Positions 44,474 to 52,487 of a stretch of 64,000 nucleotides of DNA are shown here, piece by piece. A program made the translations under genes and the position numbers. The DNA is from Micavibrio sp. UBA1850 (lineage in GTDB: Bacteria > Pseudomonadota > Alphaproteobacteria > Micavibrionales > Micavibrionaceae), in NCBI GenBank assembly GCA_002338525.1, contig DDIM01000016.1:60113-124112 (forward strand), read 5' to 3'. Every line of letters starts with the position of its first letter. Within the stretch, counting starts at the first letter, position 1. The notes under the pieces are model-generated. The model had not been told where the DNA came from. It did not search any database and saw only the letters and a list, made by a program, of their open reading frames with translations.

Positions 44474-45505
44474 ATGATGCGACCCATGTCATCAGAATCA
44501 AAAGACCCAAAACTTTCATCTAATTTTACAATGGACCGCAACCTTGCGCTTGAAGTTGTGCGCGTCACTGAAGCGGCTGCGCTTGCCGCGGCAAAAGAAA
44601 TAGGGCGTGGCGACGAGAAAAAGGCTGATGCAGCAGCCGTCGATGCGATGCGCGCCGCCTTTAATAGTCTTTACATGCGCGGGCGCATTGTCATTGGTGA
44701 GGGCGAGCGTGACGAAGCCCCTATGCTCTACATTGGTGAAGAGGTGGGGCTTGGTAGAGGGCCAGAAATTGATATCGCGCTTGACCCATTAGAGGGCACG
44801 ACCATTACAGCCAATGGCGGGCAAAATGCTTTGGCTGTTGTCGCAATGGCTGACAAAGGCGGCTTTCTCAACGCCCCTGACACCTATATGGATAAAATAG
44901 CTGTGGGCCCGGGGATTGATCCCGACATTTTAGATTTGGACGCACCCATTGAGCAAACATTGGCTAAACTTGCGCGTGAAAAAAATATGGATATACAGGA
45001 TTTAATGGTCTGTATTCTTGATCGTCCGCGTCACGAGGCGTTAATTAATAATGTTCGCAAGGCTGGCGCGCGTATTACACTCATTCAAGACGGCGACGTT
45101 AGTGCGGTCATATCGCTCACGGATCCGGATAAAGGCATTGATATGTATGTAGGCTCAGGTGGCGCACCTGAGGGCGTTTTGGCAGCTGCCGCGCTAAAAT
45201 GTACAGGCGGTGCCATGCTTGGTCGTTTAACCTTTAGAAACGACACAGAACGCGCCCGTGCTGAGCGGTGGGGCATTACAGATTTTGACAAAATATATGA
45301 CCTCAACGGTCTTGCGCCTTCAGACAATGTTATGTTTGCAGCCACAGGCGTGACCGATGGAACGATGCTTCGCGGCGTTCGCCGATTTGCCAAAGGAGCA
45401 AAGACACATTCTATCGTTATGCGCTCAACATCAGGCACAATCCGTGAGATTGAGGCCACCCATAATTTCAAGCGTAAAACAGGCTTTTACGGTGGGGAGC
45501 ATTAA
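44474..45505 (+). CDS. glpX: Fructose-1,6-bisphosphatase, class II
   Basis: About 343 residues; hydrolyses fructose-1,6-bisphosphate in gluconeogenesis and opposes the phosphofructokinase at 31543. Motifs: AAAKEIGRGDEKKADAAAVDAMR, GEGERDEAPMLYIGE, ALDPLEGTT (metal site) and YVGSGGAPEGVLAAAALKC. The start at 44474 has GGA nearby; an in-frame GTG at 44459 is less likely. recJ begins 3 nt after its stop, a common alphaproteobacterial pairing. Confidence 0.94.
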   Translation: MMRPMSSESKDPKLSSNFTMDRNLALEVVRVTEAAALAAAKEIGRGDEKKADAAAVDAMRAAFNSLYMRGRIVIGEGERDEAPMLYIGEEVGLGRGPEIDIALDPLEGTTITANGGQNALAVVAMADKGGFLNAPDTYMDKIAVGPGIDPDILDLDAPIEQTLAKLAREKNMDIQDLMVCILDRPRHEALINNVRKAGARITLIQDGDVSAVISLTDPDKGIDMYVGSGGAPEGVLAAAALKCTGGAMLGRLTFRNDTERARAERWGITDFDKIYDLNGLAPSDNVMFAATGVTDGTMLRGVRRFAKGAKTHSIVMRSTSGTIREIEATHNFKRKTGFYGGEH

Positions 45506-45508
45506 ATC

Positions 45509-47341
45509 ATGAGTGCAAATGCAAAATTAAACGTACAAGAATCACTGATGAAAAACCGTTGGGTTTTTCCCTCCCTTGATGATGAAAAGGTTGAGCGTAT
45601 CATGCAGGTTCATGGACTGCCTGAAATTGTAGCGCGTCTTTTGGTCACGCGTAACGTGGCCGTCGAAGACGTAGATGCATACTTATACCCCAAGCTGTCC
45701 AAACATTTCCCTGACCCTATGTCGATGAAGGACATGCCAGAATTTTCAGAATGGATTGTTACGCAAATTCAGGCCAATAAAAAGATCGGGTTATTCGGAG
45801 ATTTTGACGTTGATGGTTCGACATCAACCGCAATCTTTATAAAATTCTTTCGTGCATTGGGGCTGGAGACACCTTTCCATATCCCCGATCGACTAACAGA
45901 AGGGTATGGCCCTAATATTGATGCTTTGGCAAAATTAAAATCCCAAGGATGCGATATTGTCTTTATCGCGGATTGCGGAACAACATCTTTTGATGTGGTA
46001 GAGCAGGGGCGTGCGCTTGGTCTTGATATCGTGATTTTTGATCACCACCAATCTGAAGACACACTGCCCGATGCAAACTTTATTATTAATCCAAAACGTC
46101 ATGACGATGAGAGTGGCCTTGATATGTTATGTGCCGCGACTGTATGCTTTTTAGCCTGCGTTGCGATGAATACGCAATGTCGCAAGGTTGGCATGTTTAA
46201 AGGCAAGCAAGAGCCACCTTTAAAGGACTGGATGGATTTGGTTGCTATGGCGACTGTGTGTGACATGGTGCCGTTGACCGGCCCAAATCGTTTGTTCGTT
46301 CAATATGGCCTTCAAAAAATGGCATCAACAGAAAACATAGGCTTAAAAGCGCTGTGCGAAATATCTGGTGTGAAAGGCACGCCAACCACAATGAATATGG
46401 GCTTTGGTCTAGGGCCGCGTATTAACGCAGGCTCTCGCGTGCATAAGGCAGATTTGGGCGCCAAACTTCTCTCATCTCAAGATGGGGAGGAAGCCCTAAA
46501 TATCGCTTGGATGCTTAATGATTGTAACGACAAGCGTAAAGAGATACAGGCGCAAATGATGCAAGAAGCATTGGGGCAGGTTGCGTCTAATAATTTAGAC
46601 TCACAAGATTTTATATTTGTAAAAGACGAGGGTTGGCACGCGGGACTAAGTGGTCTGGTCGCTGGCCAAATCAAAGAGCGTTTTGGAAAACCCACTGTTT
46701 GCGTAACATTTGCAAAAAATGAAAAGGGCGAGCTTGAAGGGCGGGGATCAGGGCGCTCTGTTGTGGGTGTCAATATGGCCGCAGCCTTTATCGATGCGCG
46801 TAACGAAGGATTGGTGTTAAAAGGGGGCGGTCATGCGATGGCGGGCGGCTTTACGGTTACACCCGACAAGATTCCCGAATTGCAGGTGTTTTTAAACGAT
46901 CATGTGCGCAAGCAACTTGATGGAGAGGTTATTTTACCTGAACATCAAATTGACGCACTTGTGAGCGTAGGCGGCGCACATATTGATTTTGTGAAGCTAA
47001 TAGAGGCACAAGGCGGCCCCTATGGCCAAGGAAACACAGAACCTATGTTTGCCATCCCCAATGCGCGTGTTCAACGTGTCGACATTGTAGGAAAGAATCA
47101 TGTTCGCTGTTACATCAGTGATATTGAAGGCGGACGCTCAATTAAGGCCATGGCATTTGGTGCAGCAGGCACACCTTTAGGGCAAGCTCTGCTTGAGCAA
47201 TCAAATTCACAAAATTTTCATTTGCTTGGTCAATTTAAAGTTAACGAGTGGCAGGGGCGCGAAAGTGTTGATTTCTTTATAAAAGATGCCTCTTTTGCGA
47301 TTGCAACGCATCAGGTAAAAGACGCAGAACGGGTCGCATAA
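45509..47341 (+). CDS. recJ: Single-stranded-DNA-specific exonuclease RecJ
   Basis: Protein of 610 residues, 5'-3' ssDNA exonuclease in recombination and mismatch repair. DHH-family metal motifs: FGDFDVDGSTST near residue 97, FIADCGTTS near 152 and IFDHHQSED near 176. The DHHA1 part includes GRGSGRSVVGVNM and KGGGHAMAGGFTV near 430-450, and the C-terminal OB region follows. It starts 3 nt after glpX. No terminator is obvious before the tRNA gene 104 nt downstream. Confidence 0.95.
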   Translation: MSANAKLNVQESLMKNRWVFPSLDDEKVERIMQVHGLPEIVARLLVTRNVAVEDVDAYLYPKLSKHFPDPMSMKDMPEFSEWIVTQIQANKKIGLFGDFDVDGSTSTAIFIKFFRALGLETPFHIPDRLTEGYGPNIDALAKLKSQGCDIVFIADCGTTSFDVVEQGRALGLDIVIFDHHQSEDTLPDANFIINPKRHDDESGLDMLCAATVCFLACVAMNTQCRKVGMFKGKQEPPLKDWMDLVAMATVCDMVPLTGPNRLFVQYGLQKMASTENIGLKALCEISGVKGTPTTMNMGFGLGPRINAGSRVHKADLGAKLLSSQDGEEALNIAWMLNDCNDKRKEIQAQMMQEALGQVASNNLDSQDFIFVKDEGWHAGLSGLVAGQIKERFGKPTVCVTFAKNEKGELEGRGSGRSVVGVNMAAAFIDARNEGLVLKGGGHAMAGGFTVTPDKIPELQVFLNDHVRKQLDGEVILPEHQIDALVSVGGAHIDFVKLIEAQGGPYGQGNTEPMFAIPNARVQRVDIVGKNHVRCYISDIEGGRSIKAMAFGAAGTPLGQALLEQSNSQNFHLLGQFKVNEWQGRESVDFFIKDASFAIATHQVKDAERVA

Positions 47342-47444
47342 CAACTTTTTTCAAAAAAATGTCTTTTAGGACTTGATTTATATCCCCTAAACAGATTATA
47401 AGATGTCTCGTTCTGACGAACATAATGCAAAATATTTCAAGCGT

Positions 47445-47520
47445 GTCCCGTTCGTCTAGTGGTTTAGGACGCCGCCCTTTCACGGCGGTAACACGGGTTC
47501 AAATCCCGTACGGGATACCA
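47445..47520 (+). tRNA. tRNA-Glu (UUC)
   Basis: A 76-nt cloverleaf. The acceptor stem is GTCCCGT with ACGGGAT (one G-T pair), the D-arm is TCGTCTAGTGGTTTAGGA, the anticodon stem is CCGCC/GGCGG with loop CTTTCAC (anticodon TTC), and the T-arm is ACGGG TTCAAAT CCCGT. The CCA end is encoded (47518-47520). No duplicated 3' end was found downstream. Confidence 0.95.
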
Positions 47521-47598
47521 TTTTTTCTTCATACATATCAACACGTATAAATTCTACATAACAATGTGGAAAGTTTTTTTGTGTCTACATTAATAGTA

Positions 47599-47627
47599 TT
47601 GACATAATTGTTTACTTTTCATAATGT
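47599..47627 (+). promoter_or_regulatory. Promoter of the PcfJ-like gene
   Basis: A consensus -35 TTGACA (47599-47604) with two possible -10 boxes: CATAAT (47620-47625, 15 bp) or TAATGT (47622-47627, 17 bp). It is 35 nt upstream of the ATG at 47662, which has TGAGGT as ribosome site. It makes the gene an independent transcription unit after tRNA-Glu. Confidence 0.6.
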
Positions 47628-47661
47628 ATTTGCTAATGTTTTACCGTTGAGGTAATTGGAC

Positions 47662-49884
47662 ATGGCAAAAAACTACGATAAAATAGAAATAACAGAATAC
47701 GCTTATAAAAAATTAGGCGTATCTGATCCCCAGAAATTGCAGGCAATAAGCAGTTTATATCAAGATTGGTATGACAATACACAACATTGCTCTGTACATA
47801 TAAATGAAAACGCCGGCCCTGAAGAGGCCGATATATATTTTACAATTGCTATGGGCGGCACAAAATCAGGCGCTGAAAATGTTTATGCAATATTGAATAA
47901 AGATAATGGAGTTTTCACACTTAGGTTACAAAAGATTCATAACGAATATCTACAGTCTCTTTCATCTTATGATCTTGCTACGCTAATTCAAAGTGAAGGT
48001 TTTGGTATGTCTGAAAACGGTTATAATCATGGCGCATACATTACGAGTAATTCAAACAGTATATATAAAGACTCTGCATTTATTCATTTAAGGGATTATA
48101 TGTATCGTGCTGAATTGAATACAAAAAAATTCTTAGTGCATGAAATTGCTAAAATTGCAGGGCATTATAGTGAAGATAATTCGGGCTTGAAAAGCTATAG
48201 CATGTATGATGATTTGTACGGATACATGTGTACCCACATAAAGGCTGTAAAAAGACATAAAATACGAAATGGTTTTAAAGAGTTCATATCTCACTTCGAT
48301 GCAAATGCGCTAGAAATACTCGCAAAGGCGAAGCTGCCAAATGCATTTTATTATTCATGGCTAATAGGTAGGGGGGACTGCGCATCTTTCGAAAAACAGC
48401 CCTTGGCAAGTAAAGAGTCAATAAAATGTAGGCAAGATGCCGCAAGGGCGTTTCCTGTTTTGTTACCTCAAATGGTTCATGACCATAATTTCACAGAATT
48501 AATTGATAGTGGAAAGCCTATGACAGAGGCGATCCATAGCTTTTTGTCGAAAAAAGCGACCCGTGATAAGGAAGAGCCGTTCATAATCAAAAAAGAGTTT
48601 ATAAAGTGGCTTGCGAAACAAACACCATATCTAGTAGATGGGGTTTCATGTGAATCTAATCCCTCCATTTATAATGTAGCAACAGATATGAGATGGTTGG
48701 CATCAATACCAAGAGAATGGCGTCCAAGAAATTTTAATGAATATCGACATTATGACCGCTTGTTTTCATGTATGAGGGATTATGAGACGTTAACAGGTAA
48801 AACTGATGTAAAGCTTTTCCAAGAGCTCTTAACGTCTTTAAATAATCCAAGAAGTCTACCGGGTTACCACGAAAAAGACGTGGGAGGTGAAAATGGCTCT
48901 TCTGTGGCGCTTAGCACCTTGTTCAAAGTCGCACAGCCATTACAGACAATGGTAATTGCGAATCAAGATAAGTATGAAAGTGATTTCAAGCTTGATGGTA
49001 ATTGTATACATTTTATAAAAAGGCTCGGGGATCAGATAATTTTGCCAGAGCTATATGCGAAACTAGTAGAGTCTGGTATCTCGATCGAACATGTGAACCA
49101 AGCAGAAAATGAATGGCACGCATGTAATCCACTTGATTGTAGGTCAAAAATAGGACAGTTAGTAAAGCCAATATTTGAAAATATGACAGTCGTGAAAATA
49201 ATGTCGTCAAGTCATAGGTGGCACAGGCATTCATCCCGCTTAGAATACAGAACTGGATATTTATCGGGAGATGTAAAATGGCACCCAATCGTTAGCCCGA
49301 TTGTAACGCCTAATAATGTTGAGATATCCGCTTTATCGTCTACATCAGAGCTTCGTGATATGGCAACAAAAATGGATAATTGTGTCGGTGGTTATTCTCA
49401 TCAATGTGCTTTAAATAGGTCTCACGTTTTAAGTCTTAGCGATGCTGAGGGCGCGTGGACGACTAATCTAGAGCTAGTTGAAACAGGTGACGGTAAAGGC
49501 GTAGTAAAGATTGCGCAACATGAACTGCCATCTAATAAAAGTTGCGTTCCTGATGATGCTGTTACTGCCGCTAACTGGCTTGTTGATGCAATTAACAATA
49601 AAGAGATAGATGTCAATTGGGACGCAATCCGTAATAGCAGGCAAAAGCATCGTAAAAATCAAATTTTAGTAAAGGTCGGTTTTGATCCCCTGTCCTTTGA
49701 CGGTCGGGAGAAAGCTTACGAGGCATGGTCTAAAACAATGCCCAACTTGTTTACATGTGACAATCGTTTAGATTTCTTATCTTCGACGGGCATTTTAAAA
49801 GGCATAAGTGAGATAGTAAATAAATATTATGAGGAATTTGGAGCGATGAATACGCATCAATTACCTCAGCGCACTATGCTTTAA
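47662..49884 (+). CDS. PcfJ-like protein of unknown function, downstream of tRNA-Glu
   Basis: About 740 residues from ATG 47662. The C-terminal third shows the PcfJ pattern: an L-S-S-T-x-E-L-R-D-M-A helix, then NCVGGY (Cys574) with a downstream SHQC, a beta strand of serines, a T-N-L-E-L strand and K-I-A-Q-H-E with Asn-Lys near residue 625. PcfJ is named from the enterococcal plasmid pCF10 and its function is not known. The first 450 residues are mixed alpha and unrecognised. The gene is AT-rich, uses AGA/AGG arginine codons often, and stands alone between its own promoter and terminator. Confidence 0.55.
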   Translation: MAKNYDKIEITEYAYKKLGVSDPQKLQAISSLYQDWYDNTQHCSVHINENAGPEEADIYFTIAMGGTKSGAENVYAILNKDNGVFTLRLQKIHNEYLQSLSSYDLATLIQSEGFGMSENGYNHGAYITSNSNSIYKDSAFIHLRDYMYRAELNTKKFLVHEIAKIAGHYSEDNSGLKSYSMYDDLYGYMCTHIKAVKRHKIRNGFKEFISHFDANALEILAKAKLPNAFYYSWLIGRGDCASFEKQPLASKESIKCRQDAARAFPVLLPQMVHDHNFTELIDSGKPMTEAIHSFLSKKATRDKEEPFIIKKEFIKWLAKQTPYLVDGVSCESNPSIYNVATDMRWLASIPREWRPRNFNEYRHYDRLFSCMRDYETLTGKTDVKLFQELLTSLNNPRSLPGYHEKDVGGENGSSVALSTLFKVAQPLQTMVIANQDKYESDFKLDGNCIHFIKRLGDQIILPELYAKLVESGISIEHVNQAENEWHACNPLDCRSKIGQLVKPIFENMTVVKIMSSSHRWHRHSSRLEYRTGYLSGDVKWHPIVSPIVTPNNVEISALSSTSELRDMATKMDNCVGGYSHQCALNRSHVLSLSDAEGAWTTNLELVETGDGKGVVKIAQHELPSNKSCVPDDAVTAANWLVDAINNKEIDVNWDAIRNSRQKHRKNQILVKVGFDPLSFDGREKAYEAWSKTMPNLFTCDNRLDFLSSTGILKGISEIVNKYYEEFGAMNTHQLPQRTML

Positions 49885-49890
49885 AACAAT

Positions 49891-49917
49891 AAAAAGCGCC
49901 TGTGAGGCGCTTTTTTT
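49891..49917 (+). terminator. Strong terminator between convergent genes
   Basis: AAAAAGCGCC pairs with GGCGCTTTTT across a TGTGA-type loop, with T residues to 49917 on the plus strand and T-rich sequence on the minus strand. It serves the PcfJ-like gene and, in the other direction, the DUF481 gene. Confidence 0.92.
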
Positions 49918-49927
49918 AATTGTCTGA

Positions 49928-50677
49928 TTAAAACTCGTAGCCGAGCTTGAGAGAGTATTTTGTATCTCCCTCTTCAACGCCAGGGGCGGGATCGTTATCC
50001 CAGTCAAAGTCAACTTGCGCTGAGCCAACAAGGACTTTTGCAATAGGAAATCTTACGCCAGTCTCCGCGTCAAACAAAAAGCCTTCAGTGTCATCAAATG
50101 GTGTAGAGAGTTCGTGCTTGTAAAAAAGTTGTAACGTTTCATCAATGATCTTTTGATCGTAATTAACCCCCCATGAAAAAGCCGTTTCATCTTCGCTATC
50201 GCCATTTGCGTATTCTTCAGTGATATATTCAAGACCTATACGAGACGACAAATTCAGCGTCTTTTTTTCATAAAATTGGTACCCTACAAACGGCCCCACG
50301 CTAAGGCGATAGTCCAGCTCGTCGATGTCATCACTTTCATATTCTGTACGAACACCAGTAAAAAGCTGTTTGGTTAAAAAGCGATCATACTGCGCATAGA
50401 TTTCGTATTCGTCTTCTGTTGTCTCGCCGTTATCTTCGGCAAAACGGAATTCTCCGCCAAATGTGTATCGGTTATCTTTTTGACGTGCTTCGGTGCGACC
50501 ATCGACGACGAGGGCTTTTTTATTCGTATTTCCATCTGTCACAAAACCACCCAAGTTAACGCGCCCTGACCATTCTGTGCCTTTTTTAGGGGTGACAACA
50601 TCTTGCGCAAGCGCGAAAGACCCCGTTGTTAATAATATGAGTGATGACGTAACGAGCGTCTTTGAAAGAGCCTTCAT
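49928..50677 (-). CDS. DUF481 family (YdiY-like) outer membrane beta-barrel
   Basis: Protein of 249 residues. Signal peptide (about 1-24, cleaved after FALA) and then a beta-barrel of alternating aromatic strands: WSGRVNLGGFVTDGNTNKKAL, YTFGGEFRFAEDNGETTEDEYEIYAQYDRFL, YRLSVGPFVGYQFYEKKTLNLSSRIGLEYI, ending in KLGYEF with a C-terminal Phe as expected for outer membrane barrels. DUF481 proteins are of uncertain function. It converges on the PcfJ-like gene at a shared terminator. Confidence 0.88.
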   Translation of the reverse strand: MKALSKTLVTSSLILLTTGSFALAQDVVTPKKGTEWSGRVNLGGFVTDGNTNKKALVVDGRTEARQKDNRYTFGGEFRFAEDNGETTEDEYEIYAQYDRFLTKQLFTGVRTEYESDDIDELDYRLSVGPFVGYQFYEKKTLNLSSRIGLEYITEEYANGDSEDETAFSWGVNYDQKIIDETLQLFYKHELSTPFDDTEGFLFDAETGVRFPIAKVLVGSAQVDFDWDNDPAPGVEEGDTKYSLKLGYEF

Positions 50678-50850
50678 CTTAATGTCTCCTGTAGCTTCTT
50701 GATGTTTTTTATAGATGAAAAGAATAGGGGGATCGTAGTATTGTTACAATAAGGGCCGGTAATCTATCCAAAGAAAGAATAGCCTTGACCAAATTCAATA
50801 AGAATGGCTTATATAATAGTTCAATAGCATATTTCATCAGGAGCGTGGCC

Positions 50851-51171
50851 ATGAAACATTTTTTTCTTCTATTCAGTCTTATGATTTTTGGAACAGGTGT
50901 GGCCTCAACAAGCCTTTATGCGCAAAGCGAGAAAACAAAAGGTAAGAGCAAGCCTCCATCACAAGAGCAACTTGATGAAAAAGAGTTAGAGGCTAAATAC
51001 GGCACTAAAGTTGATCGAGACACGCTTGATCGCGGTGCATTTTCAACTGAAACACGCGATCGTGTTGGTGAAGGGCGCGTAACATTGTATCAAGAAAATA
51101 CACAAAGTTACCGTAACCTAGACACAAGTGACACAGTCGGTGTTGAGTTTAAACTTTTTGAGTTTAAATAA
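50851..51171 (+). CDS. Small secreted protein of unknown function
   Basis: About 106 residues from ATG 50851, with AGGAG 7 nt upstream. Signal peptide (about 1-25, cleaved after LYA), then a Lys/Pro/Gln-rich segment and a short C-terminal domain with acidic and aromatic residues, ending EFKLFEFK. I know no family. TTGACC (50785-50790) and TATAAT (50812-50817) lie upstream but 21 bp apart, which is longer than usual. Confidence 0.6.
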   Translation: MKHFFLLFSLMIFGTGVASTSLYAQSEKTKGKSKPPSQEQLDEKELEAKYGTKVDRDTLDRGAFSTETRDRVGEGRVTLYQENTQSYRNLDTSDTVGVEFKLFEFK

Positions 51172-51186
51172 ACATAGTCATATAGC

Positions 51187-51209
51187 GCTGTAATACAGCA
51201 GTATACAGC
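51187..51209 (+). repeat. Inverted and direct TACAGC repeats
   Basis: GCTGTA (51187-51192) faces TACAGC (51194-51199), and a second TACAGC is at 51204-51209, exactly 10 bp on, one helical turn. It lies 59 nt upstream of the receiver gene. It could be a regulator-binding site; the protein is unknown. Confidence 0.35.
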
Positions 51210-51240
51210 TCTATCATTTAGTTTTATATTTTCAGATAAT

Positions 51241-51269
51241 AGCCTCTCAAGTCATGGGGAGGCTTTTTT
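51241..51269 (+). terminator. Terminator-like hairpin that holds the receiver gene start
   Basis: AGCCTCTC (51241-51248) pairs with GGGAGGCT (51257-51264) with one G-T pair over an AAGTCATG loop; T residues run to 51269. The 3' arm contains GGGAGG, the ribosome site, and the T-tract contains the TTG start codon (51268). Confidence 0.7.
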
Positions 51270-51720
51270 GGCGCATATTTTAATTCTGGATGATGTTCCT
51301 GAAATATTGGACACAATGGGCACGTTTTTAAGTGCATATGAACATACTGTATCTGTTTTTACTGATCCGCGTCGCGCGCTCGACAATTTTCCATTAAGTC
51401 ATTTTGATCTCATCATTACAGATGCTTTGATGCCACATATTAATGGTGACGAATTTATATGCAGGCTTAATGAAATGATTGCACCAAAACGTATACCCAT
51501 AATTGTGTTAAGCGGAGGCGCAACCGATAACAAGAACAAGTCGCTTCTCAATAACATTTTGAAAAATGTAGACTTCTTTTTGACAAAACCTGTTGCGCCC
51601 GACCAGCTTTTAGACACTGTAAATCGTGCCTTGGCACTGCAAACGCAATCAACAAAAGATAAACAATTTGAGGCCGTTCGCCTAGGACTATATAAAAGCA
51701 ACGCGAGGCGCGTATTATGA
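51268..51720 (+). CDS. Receiver-domain response regulator without output domain
   Basis: Protein of 150 residues with a single receiver domain (about 2-120). Acidic pocket LILDDVPE, phospho-acceptor Asp52 in IITDALMPHING, Ser in VLSGGA and Lys in FLTKPVAP. The remaining 25 residues have no DNA-binding fold. The start is TTG 51268 with GGGAGG five nt upstream; no other start gives the normal family N-terminus. It overlaps the kinase gene by 4 nt (ATGA), so the two are coupled halves of one pathway. Confidence 0.85.
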   Translation: MAHILILDDVPEILDTMGTFLSAYEHTVSVFTDPRRALDNFPLSHFDLIITDALMPHINGDEFICRLNEMIAPKRIPIIVLSGGATDNKNKSLLNNILKNVDFFLTKPVAPDQLLDTVNRALALQTQSTKDKQFEAVRLGLYKSNARRVL

Positions 51721-52481
51721 ACTCACAAGAGCGGCAACGTCATAAGATGGAGTCACTCGGCCAGTTAGCTGGAGGTGTGGCTCATGAATTAAACAATGTC
51801 TTACAGCCTATTTTCTTTGCAATAGATACAATTCAAAGGCGTTCTGAGGGCGATCCTCTTATAATAGAGTCCAGTCAAAAGATAACTAGCTGTGTAACGC
51901 GTGCCGCTGATATCATCGATGATATTCTCGCTTTCGCGCGCCAAGATAGCGACCGTCTCGATTTTTTAAACATTAATGAGACATTCGACCATAGTCTTAC
52001 TTTCGCAGTAGGTCTTTTGCCAAAAACTATAATAGTTCATGTTAATGCGGAAAAGAGACCGTCATATTGGTCATGGATTAATAAAACCGACTTGGTGCGT
52101 GTATTCACAAATCTATTGAGTAATGCTGTTGATGCAATGAATAACAAAGGGGATATTCATGTGTCTTTGAAATATCTATCTATTCTAAGTCAAGGACGGT
52201 CTAAGCCTGATATTATTGGAGAAGATCTTGCGCCAGGCCAATATGCCTGTATTTCGGTTAGGGATGAAGGCGGTGGATTAGACACAACAGAACTTGAAAG
52301 CATCTTTGACCCTTTTTTCACCACAAAAGATATAGGTGAGGGAACGGGCCTCGGGCTTGCCATCGTCTACAACATTATCAAAAATTGGCATGGAGGCATT
52401 GAAGTTGAGGCAATTGATGGTCAAGGCACAGAATTTTCATTTTATATTCCCGTCTACCGCACGGGTGAAGATAGCTATTAA
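51717..52481 (+). CDS. Soluble histidine kinase, NtrB-like core
   Basis: Protein of 254 residues with no membrane helix and no sensor domain. HisKA: His23 in GGVAHELNNVLQPI. HATPase: NLLSNAVDAMNN (about 131), VRDEGGGLD (about 181) and EGTGLGLAIVYNIIKNWHGG (about 208). It begins a few residues before the HisKA domain, so input must come from a partner, perhaps the coupled receiver protein. It is a kinase core that in other species is often fused with a receiver domain. Confidence 0.9.
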   Translation: MNSQERQRHKMESLGQLAGGVAHELNNVLQPIFFAIDTIQRRSEGDPLIIESSQKITSCVTRAADIIDDILAFARQDSDRLDFLNINETFDHSLTFAVGLLPKTIIVHVNAEKRPSYWSWINKTDLVRVFTNLLSNAVDAMNNKGDIHVSLKYLSILSQGRSKPDIIGEDLAPGQYACISVRDEGGGLDTTELESIFDPFFTTKDIGEGTGLGLAIVYNIIKNWHGGIEVEAIDGQGTEFSFYIPVYRTGEDSY

Positions 52482-52487
52482 ACCTGA

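Noticed and set aside
47520..49930. Prophage or integrative element with att sites at tRNA-Glu
   Set aside because: No integrase and no repeat of the tRNA 3' end seen; only a single gene lies before the next chromosomal gene.
49861..50043. Short minus-strand frame over the terminator
   Set aside because: It runs through the shared terminator and into DUF481 in another frame.
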